Source: an uncultured bacterium | GTDB lineage: Bacteria > Verrucomicrobiota > Lentisphaeria > Victivallales > UBA1829 | Direction: 5' to 3' | Assembly: GCA_902774245.1 (NCBI GenBank) | Contig: CACYHQ010000002.1 | Span: 124,001 to 188,000, forward strand | DNA length: 64,000 nt | Shown here: positions 44,547 through 54,110 of the stretch, in pieces | Layout of the letters: the number at the start of each line of letters is the position of its first letter | Numbering within the stretch: the first letter of the stretch is position 1 | Position numbers and translations under genes: made by a program | Notes under the pieces: model-generated | The model's database searches: none | Seen by the model: only the letters and a program-made list of their open reading frames with translations | Told to the model about the DNA's origin: nothing

Positions 44547-46514
44547 TCAGCCGACCGTCAGGCCGGGCTCGGCGTCGCCGCCGTCCACGGTCACGAGTTT
44601 TAGGCCGGTTTCGTTCTTGGCGGCGAGGAGCATGCCGCAGGACTCGAATCCGGCGATCTTCGCGGGCATGAGGTTGGCGACCACGATGATGGTCTTGCCG
44701 ATCACGTCTTCCGGCGCGTACTGCTGGGCGATGCCGGCGACCAGCGAACGGACGTCACCGTTTCCGAGGTCGACCTTCAGGTGAAGCAGCCGCGTCTTGT
44801 TTTCGATGCGCTCGGCCTCCAGCACTTTCGCGGTGCGGAGCTGCGTCTTGAAGAACTGCTCGATCGTGACCATGCCTTCCGGCACCACGACGTCCTTGGT
44901 CTTCGGCGCTTTGACTTCCTGCTTCTTCTGCTTCTCCGGCTTCGCGGGAGCGGCCTCTTCGGGCTTCTCGACCACGATGCGCGGGAAGAGCGGAGGCATA
45001 TCGACCATGGTGCGCTTCGTAGCGCTGGGATCGGCGAACTCGCTGAGCGACTGGAAATCTGTCTTCACGATCTCTTCTTCGGAGAGGCCGAGAGAACGGC
45101 GCAGCTGCGTCATCTTTTCGGGCATGATCGGGAAGAGCAGGCCGGACACGATCTCGAGCGTCTGCGCCGCAGTGTACAGCACGGCCGCGAGTCGGTCGGT
45201 CTTGCCTTCCTTCGCGAGCGTCCACGGCGCGGTGCGCTCCAGGAACTTGTTGGCCTCGCGGACCACGTTCATGACGGCGTTGATCCCGCGGTCGAGCTTC
45301 ATGGCGTTCAGCTCGTTTTCAAGCTGCTTCACGGCCAGGGCCGCCTTGGAGAGTAGTTCCAGTTCAAGCGGCTGGAGCGGAGGCGGAGCGGGGAGGGTGC
45401 CGCCGAAGTTCTTGATGGAAAGCTTCACCACGCGCGAAAGCAGGTTGCCGAGGTCGTTTGCGAGGTCGGTGTTGAACCGCTGGAGGAAGTCCTCCTCGGT
45501 GAACGACGCGTCGTTGCCGGGCGTCATGGCGGCGAGCAGGAAGTAGCGGAACGCGTCCACGCCGTATTTGTCGGCCATGTCCATCGGGTTCACCACGTTG
45601 CCGAGCGACTTGCTCATCTTGCGGCTGCCGGTAAGCCACCAGCCGTGCGCGAAAATGGTCTTCGGCATCGGAAGTCCGATCGCCTTGAGCATGGTCGGCC
45701 AGTACACGCTGTGCGTGGTGAGGATGTCCTTTCCGATCAGGTGGATGCAACTGGTCCAGTAGCGCTCGAAACGCGCCTGGTCCACGCCGTAGCCGATCGC
45801 GGAGATGTAGTTGATGAGCGCGTCGAACCACACGTAGCAGACGTAATCCTTATCGAACGGCAGTTCGATGCCCCAGGAGAGGCGGGACTTCGGACGGGAG
45901 ATGCAGAGGTCTTCCAGAGGCTTGCGGAGGAATCCGAGCGTCTCGTTGGCGCGGAACGCCGGCTGGATGAAGTCCGGGTGCTCGGTGATGTACTGGATGA
46001 GCCAGTCCTGATACTTGCTCATGCGGAAGAAATAGTTGCTCTCGACGATGGTGTCGACCTCGCGCTGGCAGTCCGGGCAGAGCTTGCCGTCGATCAGGTC
46101 CTTCTCCGTGAAGAACCGTTCGCAGGCGACGCAGTAGTAGCCTTTGTACTCGGCCTTGTAGATGAGGTCGCGGTCGTAAAGATCCTGCATGATGGCCTGG
46201 ACGATCTTCCAGTGGCGCTCCTCGGTCGTGCGGATGAAATCGTCGTTCGTGATGCCGAGGCGCTTCCAGAGCTCCTGGAACCGGACCACGGTGGTGTCGC
46301 ACTGCTCGATCGGGGTCATGCCGTTCTTCGCGGCGGCCTTCTCGACCTTCTGGCCATGCTCGTCCGTGCCGGTCAGGAACCAGACGTCGTCGCCCGCGGC
46401 GCGGTGGTAGCGCGCGAGGACGTCGGCGAGGACCGTCGTGTATGCGTGCCCGATGTGGGGCTTGTCGTTGACGTAGTAGATCGGGGTCGTTACGTAAAAT
46501 GTGCCGTTGCTCAT
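44547..46514 (-). CDS. metG: Methionyl-tRNA synthetase
   Basis: A 655-aa class I synthetase. It has the HIGH motif (residues 20-23 in KPHIGHAY), a zinc-type CVACERFF/CPDCQRE knuckle (about 125-150), and KMSKSLGNV near 298. The C-terminus (about 545-655) is an EMAP/Trbp111-like tRNA-binding domain (VTIEQFFKTQLRTAKVL), preceded by a Lys/Pro/Ala-rich linker. It charges tRNA-Met. The ATG at 46514 has GGAAAGGAA upstream. It lies 22 bases after proS and is likely co-transcribed. Confidence 0.97.
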   Translation of the reverse strand: MSNGTFYVTTPIYYVNDKPHIGHAYTTVLADVLARYHRAAGDDVWFLTGTDEHGQKVEKAAAKNGMTPIEQCDTTVVRFQELWKRLGITNDDFIRTTEERHWKIVQAIMQDLYDRDLIYKAEYKGYYCVACERFFTEKDLIDGKLCPDCQREVDTIVESNYFFRMSKYQDWLIQYITEHPDFIQPAFRANETLGFLRKPLEDLCISRPKSRLSWGIELPFDKDYVCYVWFDALINYISAIGYGVDQARFERYWTSCIHLIGKDILTTHSVYWPTMLKAIGLPMPKTIFAHGWWLTGSRKMSKSLGNVVNPMDMADKYGVDAFRYFLLAAMTPGNDASFTEEDFLQRFNTDLANDLGNLLSRVVKLSIKNFGGTLPAPPPLQPLELELLSKAALAVKQLENELNAMKLDRGINAVMNVVREANKFLERTAPWTLAKEGKTDRLAAVLYTAAQTLEIVSGLLFPIMPEKMTQLRRSLGLSEEEIVKTDFQSLSEFADPSATKRTMVDMPPLFPRIVVEKPEEAAPAKPEKQKKQEVKAPKTKDVVVPEGMVTIEQFFKTQLRTAKVLEAERIENKTRLLHLKVDLGNGDVRSLVAGIAQQYAPEDVIGKTIIVVANLMPAKIAGFESCGMLLAAKNETGLKLVTVDGGDAEPGLTVG

Positions 46515-46536
46515 GTTCGTGTTCCTTTCCAATTCG

Positions 46537-48276
46537 TCAGAGGTAACGGTCCAGTTCGGCGCGGACACGCTGCGCCAGGATTTCGGCGGCCTGCTCGACC
46601 GGGATCATCTCGGAGTCGCGGGAGGCGCGCGTGCGGAATTCGACCATGCCGTTCGCAAGCGTCTTCGGGGAAACGATCACACGGAACGGGATGCCGAGCA
46701 GGTCTGCGTCGCTGAACATGAATCCGGCCTTCTCGCCGCGGTCGTCATACAGGACTTCCACGCCTTTCGCCTGAAGGTCCTTGTACAGAACTTCGGCCTT
46801 CTCTCCGGACTCGGTGCCGTTCGGCTGGAGCGCCACGATGTGGACCTGGTACGGCGCGATGGACATCGGCCAGATAGGCCCGTAGTCGTCGTGGTTGTCC
46901 TCGATGACCGACGCCATGGTGCGGCCGACGCCGATGCCGTAGCAGCCCATGTACATCGGCTTGGACTTGCCGTCCTTGTCCAGATAGTTTACCTTCATCG
47001 ACTTCGAATATTTCAACCCGAGCTGGAAGATGTTGCCGATCTCAATGCCGTGTTTGAACTGGAGCGGTTCGCCGGTTACGGGGCAGGGGTCGCCCTCGCG
47101 GACGCATGCCACGTCGGCCACCAGGCCGCCGGTCATGTCGCGCCCGTAGTTGAAGTTCTTGTAATGGAATCCTTCCTCGTTCGCGCCGACCACCAGGTTG
47201 ACGGTCCCCGCCGCGGACGGGTCGATCACGAGGCGGACTTTGCCCGGAACTTCGGCGATGCCGACCGGGGATGCGTACCCGGGGACTGCGCCGCAGGAAC
47301 GGATGAGGTTGTCGTCGGCGAACTTGATCGCGTTGAGTCCGAGCACGTTTTTGAGCTTGCACTCGTTAACCTCGAAATCGCCGCGGATGAGCACGAAGAT
47401 CAGCTCTTTCCCGTCCTCGGTGCTGTAGAACACCGCCTTGCCGGTCTGCGCGGGCGTCACGTTCAGGAACGTCGCGACCTCCTCAATCGTCTTGCTGTGC
47501 GGCGTGGCGACTTTTTCGAGCGGGAGTTCTTCGCCGGCGCGCTCGAACTTCAGGCCGGACACCGCGACCTCGCGGTTCGCCTTGTAGCTCTTGCCGTCCG
47601 GCGACAGGAAGATGTTGTCCTCGCCGCAGTCCGCCAGCAGCATGAACTCGTGCGACACGCTGCCGCCCATCATGCCCGTGTTGGACAGGATGGACACCAC
47701 GTGCTTCATGCCGACGCGGCGGAAGATGCGTTCGTAAGCGGCGTGGAGCTCCTGATAATACGCGTCCAGATCCTCCTGCGAGGTATGGAAACTGTACGCG
47801 TCCTTCATCGTGAACTCGCGGACGCGGAGCAGGCCGGCGCGCGGACGCGCTTCGTCGCGGTACTTGGTCTGAATCTGGTAGATCATCACGGGCAGCTGCT
47901 TGTAGCTGTTGATCTCCGTACGGGCGATCTGGCAGCTGGCTTCCTCGTGCGTCATGCCCAGCACCATCGCCTTGTTGTTGCGGTCCGTGAACCGGAGCAG
48001 CTCGGCGCCGACGGACTGGTAACGGCCGGATTCCACCCAGAGATCCGCCGGCAGAACGACCGGCATCAGGACTTCCTGGCCCCCGACGCGGTCCATTTCC
48101 TGACGGATGATGTTCTCGATCTTCGCGATCACGCGCTTGCCGACGGGCAGCAGGGAATAGATGCCGGCGGAAACGGGCCGGACATAGCCCCCGCGGACCA
48201 GGAATTTGTGGCTGTAGGTGGTGGCGTCCGCCGGATCCTCTTTCAGACGGCTGCCGAACAACTGGGACATTTTCAT
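46537..48276 (-). CDS. proS: Prolyl-tRNA synthetase (bacterial type)
   Basis: A 579-aa class II synthetase: motif 1 region GIYSLLPVGKRVIAKIENII, motif 2 TKYRDEARPRAGLLRVREF, motif 3 GCYGIGVGRTMAS. Between motifs 2 and 3 lies the editing INS domain (about 225-390, with KAVFYSTEDGKELIFVLI), which removes alanine from tRNA-Pro. C-terminal anticodon-binding domain. It has a strong promoter at 48334-48362 and is followed by metG. Confidence 0.97.
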   Translation of the reverse strand: MKMSQLFGSRLKEDPADATTYSHKFLVRGGYVRPVSAGIYSLLPVGKRVIAKIENIIRQEMDRVGGQEVLMPVVLPADLWVESGRYQSVGAELLRFTDRNNKAMVLGMTHEEASCQIARTEINSYKQLPVMIYQIQTKYRDEARPRAGLLRVREFTMKDAYSFHTSQEDLDAYYQELHAAYERIFRRVGMKHVVSILSNTGMMGGSVSHEFMLLADCGEDNIFLSPDGKSYKANREVAVSGLKFERAGEELPLEKVATPHSKTIEEVATFLNVTPAQTGKAVFYSTEDGKELIFVLIRGDFEVNECKLKNVLGLNAIKFADDNLIRSCGAVPGYASPVGIAEVPGKVRLVIDPSAAGTVNLVVGANEEGFHYKNFNYGRDMTGGLVADVACVREGDPCPVTGEPLQFKHGIEIGNIFQLGLKYSKSMKVNYLDKDGKSKPMYMGCYGIGVGRTMASVIEDNHDDYGPIWPMSIAPYQVHIVALQPNGTESGEKAEVLYKDLQAKGVEVLYDDRGEKAGFMFSDADLLGIPFRVIVSPKTLANGMVEFRTRASRDSEMIPVEQAAEILAQRVRAELDRYL

Positions 48277-48333
48277 GGAAAATACCTCGCGGATGTGTCT
48301 TATATTTTAAGAAAAGATTTTGCCGAAAAAAAT

Positions 48334-48362
48334 AATATATCACGGCAAAGACTTTTTTTCAA
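48334..48362 (-). promoter_or_regulatory. Promoter for proS-metG
   Basis: On the minus strand TTGAAA (48357-48362), 17-base spacer, extended -10 TGA-TATATT (48334-48339). Confidence 0.72.
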
Positions 48363-48436
48363 GCAGAAACACCTTTGAAGAAATGAAAAACGCATCCCGT
48401 GCAGCTTTGTTTCGCCGTACAGGATCATGCCCGGAT

Positions 48437-49312
48437 TCAGGGCATGGCCGGAACCGGGATCGGAATCCGGACAGGGAGCGGAACCATTCGCGGAGGCTGC
48501 TTATCCTGAACTCCAAGATGCAGATACAGGACTCTCAGCAGATCCAGGCGGCCGCTCCGGCGTTCCTGTTCGAGGAAGCCGTTGACATACTCCAGCAGCG
48601 TTTCGTTTCCGGGCGGCAGCAATACGCCGAGCTGACCTCGCGTGAACGGACGGTCCAGCAAGGGCGCGGCCAGTCTCGGGTCCTTTCCGGCATAATACGC
48701 CGCCTCCATGATCTCGGTGATCATCACATCCGCCCTGCCGGACGCGATCAATGCGGGGATCTCCTCGTTGACGGGGTGTATCGTCAGGGTTGCATCCGGG
48801 AGATGCTCCCTCGCAAACTTCTCGTTGAGGCCGCCGGGGTTTTCCATCACGCGCACCTCGGGACGATTGATCGCTGCGAGAGAAGTATACTTCTTCGCGT
48901 CCTCCACCCGGCAGAGGACCGTTTTGCCATTTTCCAGATACCCTTCGGACATCAAGGCTTGCTCTTTCCTCGCCGCGGTGATGGTGATGCCGCAGATCGC
49001 GAGGTCGAATTTACGGTCGAGCGTGTCCCGCATCAGCGCTGGCCATGAGGTCGGCACATATTCGATTTCGACCCCGAGGTTTGCCGCCAGGTCCTCCGTC
49101 AACGCCGTATCGAACCCCTCATAAACGTTTGTCCGCGGATTCAGATACGACATCGGGCAGTAGTCTCCGGTCGTGCCGACGCGCAATACGCCTCGCGACT
49201 TTACCGCCTGAAGCGAATCCTCGCCCGGCTGTGTGCTGCGGCATCCCGTCAGCAGGAACGCAACGGCAAACAACCACAAACCGATGATGGAAATAGCTTG
49301 TTTTATCTTCAT
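48437..49312 (-). CDS. PheC-like periplasmic lipoprotein (cyclohexadienyl dehydratase / SBP family 3)
   Basis: A 291-aa protein with lipoprotein signal (LWLFAVAFLLTGC, Cys near residue 24) and a family 3 solute-binding fold. It contains GVLRVGTTGDYCPMSYL, VPTSWPALMRDTLDRKFDLA, GITITAARKEQALMSEGYL and RADVMITEIMEA. The TTGDY and TSWPxLM patterns are those of PheC, a periplasmic arogenate/prephenate dehydratase derived from amino-acid-binding proteins. No ABC permease lies nearby, which supports an enzyme rather than a transporter component, but binding-only function is possible. The last 15 residues are Pro-rich. Confidence 0.75.
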   Translation of the reverse strand: MKIKQAISIIGLWLFAVAFLLTGCRSTQPGEDSLQAVKSRGVLRVGTTGDYCPMSYLNPRTNVYEGFDTALTEDLAANLGVEIEYVPTSWPALMRDTLDRKFDLAICGITITAARKEQALMSEGYLENGKTVLCRVEDAKKYTSLAAINRPEVRVMENPGGLNEKFAREHLPDATLTIHPVNEEIPALIASGRADVMITEIMEAAYYAGKDPRLAAPLLDRPFTRGQLGVLLPPGNETLLEYVNGFLEQERRSGRLDLLRVLYLHLGVQDKQPPRMVPLPVRIPIPVPAMP

Positions 49313-49506
49313 CTAATGACCTCGTTTCAGCTCAATCAACAATGACTGGTTCTGTCTGAATTACTATAACCTACCACGAAAACACGGAAAAATCAACTCG
49401 CTTCCGCTTCTTTTTGATGAATCCATTTCTTCCCAACTCGTCCCTGTCGGCATATTGACATGACCGCGTTCACATGCCGCCGCACTTCTTTTTTTGAATT
49501 CCGGGG

Positions 49507-49535
49507 TTGATTCTCCGGCGGGGATATGTTATATT
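49507..49535 (+). promoter_or_regulatory. Promoter for tRNA-Leu
   Basis: TTGATT (49507-49512), a 17-base spacer and TATATT (49530-49535), 22 bases before the tRNA. Confidence 0.68.
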
Positions 49536-49556
49536 ATAATTTCCACAAAAACTCGG

Positions 49557-49641
49557 GCGCGGCTGGTGAAATTGGCAGACACAAAGGACTTAGGATCCTT
49601 CGCCGTGAGGCATGCGGGTTCGAGTCCCGCGCCGCGCACCA
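49557..49641 (+). tRNA. tRNA-Leu(UAG)
   Basis: Acceptor GCGCGGC pairs with GCCGCGC; anticodon stem AAGGA/TCCTT with loop CTTAGGA (anticodon TAG); a long variable arm (CGCCGTGAGGC region) typical of class II tRNAs; T loop TTCGAGT. The CCA end is encoded (49639-49641). Confidence 0.95.
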
Positions 49642-49681
49642 CTTCAAGCTCAAAACCGATTTCCATCGCATTCTTCCATCC

Positions 49682-51295
49682 ATGAAATCCGATGTTCAGT
49701 TCGAAAAAAACGAAAAACCTCCGCGGGCCGCGGATCATCTGAACGGGAAAACCGTCGTCGTGATCGGCGCCGGACCCGCCGGACTGACCGCCGGATACAG
49801 GCTCCTGCAGGCGAACCGGAACATTCGCGTCGTCGTTCTGGAGGAATCCGGCTGCGTCGGCGGCATTTCCCGGACGGTCGTGCACAACGGCAACCGGATG
49901 GACATCGGCGGACACCGTTTCTTCTCCAAGGACCCGGAGGTCAATGCCATGTGGCAGGAGCTCATGCCGCTGCAGGGCAGGCCCTCCTTCGACGACATCG
50001 TCCTCAACCGGAGCACATCCCTCGAGCCGGGCGGTCCCGATCCCGAAAAGACCGACCGCGTGATGCTCGCTAGGCCGCGCGTTTCGCGGATTTACTACAG
50101 GCACCTCTTTTTCGACTATCCGGCGAAAATGAACTGGAGCACATTCCGGAACATCGGATTCCTGACCGCGTTCCGGGCGGGCCTGAGCTATCTGCGCGCC
50201 ATCCTGAGCCCGCTGCCGGAAAGCTCGCTTGAGAACTTCTACATCAACCGCTTCGGGCGCAGGCTCTACGCCATGTTCTTCGAGGGGTACACGGAAAAAG
50301 TCTGGGGACGCCATCCGCGCGAGATTTCCGCGTCCTGGGGCGCACAGCGCGTGAAGGGACTTTCCATCACCGCCGTGCTCAAGAACGTCTTTTCCAAATG
50401 CGTCCCGCGCGCCCGCCGGAAAGTCGAAACGTCCCTGATCGGCGAATTCCTCTACCCGAAACTCGGTCCCGGTCAGCTGTGGGAAGCGGCGGCGTCTGAA
50501 ATCAGGAACATGGGCGGCGAAATCCTGCTGAACCACCGGGTCGCGCAGGTCCGGACGCAGGACGGCCTGGTAAATGAGATCATCTGCAAAACGCCAGCCG
50601 GAACGGTGACATTTGAGGCGGATTACGTGATCTCCTCCATGCCGGTGAAGGACCTGGTCGGCGGCATGAACGATGTGCCGCGGGAGATTGCGGAGATCGC
50701 CGCCGGGCTGCCTTACCGCGACTTCGTGACGATCGGCATCCTCGTGGACAGGATCAACCTGCGCAACGAAACAAAGCTGAAGACCCTGAACAACATTATC
50801 CCCGACTGCTGGATCTACGTGCAGGATACCGGCGTCAAGCTCGGCCGCATCCAGATCTTCAACAACTGGTCGCCGTACATGCTTCAGGACCCGGAGCACT
50901 CCCTCTGGATCGGCCTGGAGTATTTCTGCCGCGAGGGCGACGAATACTGGTCCATGACCGAGGAAGCATGGAAATCGTTTGCCGTGTCCGAGCTGGTCAG
51001 GATGGGCATTCTGAGCCCGGACGAACCCGTCCGCGACTATCACGTCGAGAAGGTCCGGAAGGCGTATCCGGCGTACTTCGACACCTACGACCGGATGGAC
51101 ACGCTGACCGCCTGGCTGGATTCCTTCCGCAACCTGTACTGCATCGGCCGCAACGGCCAGCACAGGTACAACAACATGGACCACAGCATGGTGACGGCGT
51201 TCGAGGCCGTGAAGCATCTTCTGGCCGGGCAGGACGGCGACCGGAAAGCCATCTGGAACGTCAACACGGAAAAAGAATACCACGAAGAAGCGTAA
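49682..51295 (+). CDS. FAD-dependent oxidoreductase (NAD(P)-binding, UGM/amine-oxidase-like)
   Basis: A 537-aa flavoprotein. A dinucleotide-binding motif VVVIGAGPAGLTAGYRLL starts near residue 24, followed by ESGCVGGISRTVVHNGNRMD and GGHRFFSKDPEV. This pattern is shared by UDP-galactopyranose mutase-like and protoporphyrinogen-oxidase-like proteins encoded in polysaccharide loci; the C-terminal GRNGQHRYNNMDHSM completes the FAD site. The substrate is unknown, probably a sugar nucleotide or lipid-linked sugar. It starts 41 bases after tRNA-Leu with no clear Shine-Dalgarno, so it may be read through from the tRNA promoter. Confidence 0.8.
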   Translation: MKSDVQFEKNEKPPRAADHLNGKTVVVIGAGPAGLTAGYRLLQANRNIRVVVLEESGCVGGISRTVVHNGNRMDIGGHRFFSKDPEVNAMWQELMPLQGRPSFDDIVLNRSTSLEPGGPDPEKTDRVMLARPRVSRIYYRHLFFDYPAKMNWSTFRNIGFLTAFRAGLSYLRAILSPLPESSLENFYINRFGRRLYAMFFEGYTEKVWGRHPREISASWGAQRVKGLSITAVLKNVFSKCVPRARRKVETSLIGEFLYPKLGPGQLWEAAASEIRNMGGEILLNHRVAQVRTQDGLVNEIICKTPAGTVTFEADYVISSMPVKDLVGGMNDVPREIAEIAAGLPYRDFVTIGILVDRINLRNETKLKTLNNIIPDCWIYVQDTGVKLGRIQIFNNWSPYMLQDPEHSLWIGLEYFCREGDEYWSMTEEAWKSFAVSELVRMGILSPDEPVRDYHVEKVRKAYPAYFDTYDRMDTLTAWLDSFRNLYCIGRNGQHRYNNMDHSMVTAFEAVKHLLAGQDGDRKAIWNVNTEKEYHEEA

Positions 51296-51317
51296 CGCTC
51301 CGGCGTCAGCTCCGGCA

Positions 51318-53612
51318 TCACTGAGACGGAGTCTCAGCTTTCTCCGCGGATGTGTCCGGGTCCTCCGTCATCAGGTGGCCGTAGTGTTCCTGAACGTACT
51401 GATTGACCGGGCTGTAGGGAAACGCGTCTTTCGAAATCCATTTCACGCTCGCCGGAATCTCGATCTCGCGGATGTGGCAGCCCCGGAACGCCTCTTTCCC
51501 GATGCGCTCCAGGCCGTCCGGCAGGATGACTTTCCGCACGTTCCAGCAACCGCGGAAAGCGCCCGCCCCGATCTCCTTCACGCCCGCCGGGATCGTGATC
51601 TCCGGTATGGAACAGATCTCGAACATCCTGTCGACGACCCGTTCCATATTGTCCGGGAGCACGAGCTCCTTGGCGCGGCAGGCGCTGAACGCGCCTTCCT
51701 CGAAATGCGTTACCGTGTCCGGCACGACGATACGGTCGAATGTACTGCCGGCGAACGCCCTGGACGCGATCGAGCGGATATTCTCCGGCACCGTGAAAAC
51801 ACCCGCCGTATCCCTCGGCGCCTCAAGCAGGCGTCCCGTGACGGAATTGAACAGCGTGCCGTCGTCCAGCCGCTTGAACCTGCTGTCCGGTGGGAAGACC
51901 ATGTCCTTCCAGTGCATCCCGATCCCGTCCAGGTCTTCGATGTCCCCGTGAAAAACGAGTTTGTGTTCCTTCGGTCCGTACGCATACCACCAGCCGAACG
52001 CGTTATTTCCGATGCGCTTCACGCTCGCCGGCAGTTCGATATGGGACAGGCTCGTTGCGAAAAACGCATTGTCCCCGATAGATTCGACGCCGTCCGGGAA
52101 CTCCACGCTCCGCAACAGATGGCATTCATAAAAGGCTTTTTGTCCGATCGTCTTCACGCCCGCCGGGATCCGGATCTCCCTCAGGGTCTTGCAGCCGGAA
52201 AACATGCCGTCCGAAATCAAATTCATCCCGTCCGCAAGCTCGCACTTCGTCAGGGAGACGCAGTTGCTGAAAACATCCGGTTCAATCCGGGAAGGCGCAC
52301 CGGCGATTTCCGCCTCGGTCAGACGTACGTCCTCCGCAAACGCGTTGGATCCGATAAAATTTACGCCCGCCGGGATCCGGATCTTCTCCAGGGACCGGCA
52401 TTGCTCGAACGCGCTGGCGCCGATGGATTCCAGCGATTCGGGGAGCGTGATCCGGCTCAGGGAAACGCATCTCTCAAACGCGCCCGCACCGATCCGCACG
52501 ACCTCCGGGAGCTCGACATCCCTCAGAAAACTGCATCTGCCGAATCCCCAGACGGACGGAGACGGATTGCCGCTGCGGCCCTGCTTGTGCGTGCGGACGC
52601 GGAGCAGACTGAGGCATCCGTCGAACCCCTCCAGCGAAGCGTCCCGCGCCACTACGACCTCCTCCAGCCGTATGCAGTTTTTGAACGAGACCGACTGGAT
52701 CCCGACCGGGATCGAGGCATATTTCAGCGTGGAACTTCCGGGAAATTCGAATTTGGCGGCATAAGGATTCAAATCGTGTTCGAGAAGGAGTTTTCGAAGG
52801 GTTTCATCCACGGCGGGGACACTCTCCGGGATCGGACCGAAGGTATCAATGGATCTCAGGGCGGAACACCCCGCGAAAGCACTGCCGTCGCACCGGCGGA
52901 GCGTATGCGGCAGCGCGATCTCCTTCAGCGAGGTGCAGTCCTGAAACGCATGATAACCGAGTCCGGCAAGATTCGCGGGCATGCGGACGTCCGACAACGC
53001 CGTGCACCCGTGGAACGCATGCTTTCCGATCACCAGCACATTGTCCGGGATCCTGATGCGTTTCAGGCTCGTGCACCCGGCAAAAGCCCCCTCGCCGATG
53101 GAAACCAGCGTCGAAGGCAGCGTAACGCGTTTCAATTGCGTACATTTCCAGAACGCTTTCGCGCCGATGTGCGCGACGCCTTCCGGCACCTCGAATTCGA
53201 CCGTGTCCTCCGGGATCACCCATAGTGTCCTGCGGGGAGGATCGCCGGAATCAAGATACTCCGGGGAAGGATACGGCATGTGGTGCGGACCTGCCAGATA
53301 ATCGTCCGGGAAGGGCCAAGCCGTCGTTTTCGGGCGCCGGTCATGGATGAGGTAGAACGGGAATGAGGAGAAAATCTCTTCGTACCTCAAATCCTGGTAT
53401 CGTTCGAGGTCTTCCGGAAAAAGCCGGAAACTGAAGCGGGCGCGAACCGGAACGAACGGTACGCCGAGATTGCAGATGATGCGCCACGGCAGCAGGTAAA
53501 GTATCACGGAGCCGATGAACATGGCCAGGAACAGGAAGGACATGCACGAAATGCGGCGCAATTTGGAGCGATGCAGAGGACACGGCTCGTCGGATGTATG
53601 ATCTTGGGGCAT
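51318..53612 (-). CDS. Leucine-rich-repeat (BspA/LRR_5) surface protein with N-terminal anchor
   Basis: A 764-aa protein. After a short cytosolic start with basic residues comes one membrane helix (about 25-47). From about residue 130 to the end there are more than 20 BspA-type leucine-rich repeats of the form IGxxAFxxCxxLxxIxIPxxV, typical of treponemal and gut-anaerobe adhesins that bind host matrix or other proteins. No signal-peptidase site is evident, so it is probably anchored in the inner membrane with its repeats outside. A promoter lies at 53663-53690. It is convergent with the FAD oxidoreductase, 22 bases apart. Confidence 0.88.
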   Translation of the reverse strand: MPQDHTSDEPCPLHRSKLRRISCMSFLFLAMFIGSVILYLLPWRIICNLGVPFVPVRARFSFRLFPEDLERYQDLRYEEIFSSFPFYLIHDRRPKTTAWPFPDDYLAGPHHMPYPSPEYLDSGDPPRRTLWVIPEDTVEFEVPEGVAHIGAKAFWKCTQLKRVTLPSTLVSIGEGAFAGCTSLKRIRIPDNVLVIGKHAFHGCTALSDVRMPANLAGLGYHAFQDCTSLKEIALPHTLRRCDGSAFAGCSALRSIDTFGPIPESVPAVDETLRKLLLEHDLNPYAAKFEFPGSSTLKYASIPVGIQSVSFKNCIRLEEVVVARDASLEGFDGCLSLLRVRTHKQGRSGNPSPSVWGFGRCSFLRDVELPEVVRIGAGAFERCVSLSRITLPESLESIGASAFEQCRSLEKIRIPAGVNFIGSNAFAEDVRLTEAEIAGAPSRIEPDVFSNCVSLTKCELADGMNLISDGMFSGCKTLREIRIPAGVKTIGQKAFYECHLLRSVEFPDGVESIGDNAFFATSLSHIELPASVKRIGNNAFGWWYAYGPKEHKLVFHGDIEDLDGIGMHWKDMVFPPDSRFKRLDDGTLFNSVTGRLLEAPRDTAGVFTVPENIRSIASRAFAGSTFDRIVVPDTVTHFEEGAFSACRAKELVLPDNMERVVDRMFEICSIPEITIPAGVKEIGAGAFRGCWNVRKVILPDGLERIGKEAFRGCHIREIEIPASVKWISKDAFPYSPVNQYVQEHYGHLMTEDPDTSAEKAETPSQ

Positions 53613-53662
53613 AAAATCTCCTCACATGTTCGAATGAAAGAGCTTTTCGATAGTATTTCATC

Positions 53663-53690
53663 AATATACACCCTATTATCGCTTTTTCAA
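53663..53690 (-). promoter_or_regulatory. Promoter for the LRR protein
   Basis: On the minus strand TTGAAA (53685-53690), 16-base spacer and TATATT (53663-53668). Confidence 0.62.
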
Positions 53691-54059
53691 GAAAAAAAAG
53701 AAACAAGAGAAAACAAACAGATTGTGAATTATTATTCATAAATAAGTTTTAATAGATATGATAAATAAATAACTAAAAATGAAATAAGAGAAAAGAATAT
53801 TGAAATATGATTTGATATAAAAATTAAAATGAAAAATAGATAATACTGTTTTCAAGTATAAGACAGAGTGATTAAATCTTTTTATGTTTATTTCGGAATT
53901 GAGATAAAGTAATAATATACTGAATATTTAAATAAAATAAGAATAGATAAAGAATGAAATGATAAATTGAATGAATAAACTGATTTTCAATGAATAGCGG
54001 AATGATCCGTTATTTTTGACTGTTATTTTGTCAAGTATTTGATAGTCAGTATAAAAGAA

Positions 54060-54091
54060 ATGACGGACAAATCGTTGAATTCGTCCGTCAT
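54060..54091 (-). terminator. Intrinsic terminator of the dnaN-recF-thiI genes
   Basis: ATGACGGAC and GTCCGTCAT (54060-54068 and 54083-54091) form a 9-bp stem; read leftward it is followed by TTCTTTT. It lies 19 bases after the thiI stop. The arm resembles the TGACGG hairpins at 8247-8332. Confidence 0.75.
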
Positions 54092-54110
54092 ATTGTCAGT
54101 TTGTTGATTT

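Larger units (their letters stand above)
53613..54110. other. Very AT-rich spacer (about 53640-54060)
   Basis: About 500 bases with no gene. From about 53690 to 54055 the sequence is overwhelmingly A/T, in sharp contrast with the rest of the window, with many runs such as AATAAATAA and GAAATAAGA but no long tandem repeat. It contains the LRR-gene promoter and the thiI terminator at its edges. It lies 3.6 kb from dnaN and could be an origin-type duplex-unwinding region, a nucleoid-protein binding site, or a decayed insertion; I see no clear DnaA boxes. Confidence 0.65.

Noticed and set aside
53690..54055. DnaA boxes in the AT-rich spacer
   Set aside because: Best candidates (such as TGTGAATTA) differ from TTATCCACA at two or more bases and are single.
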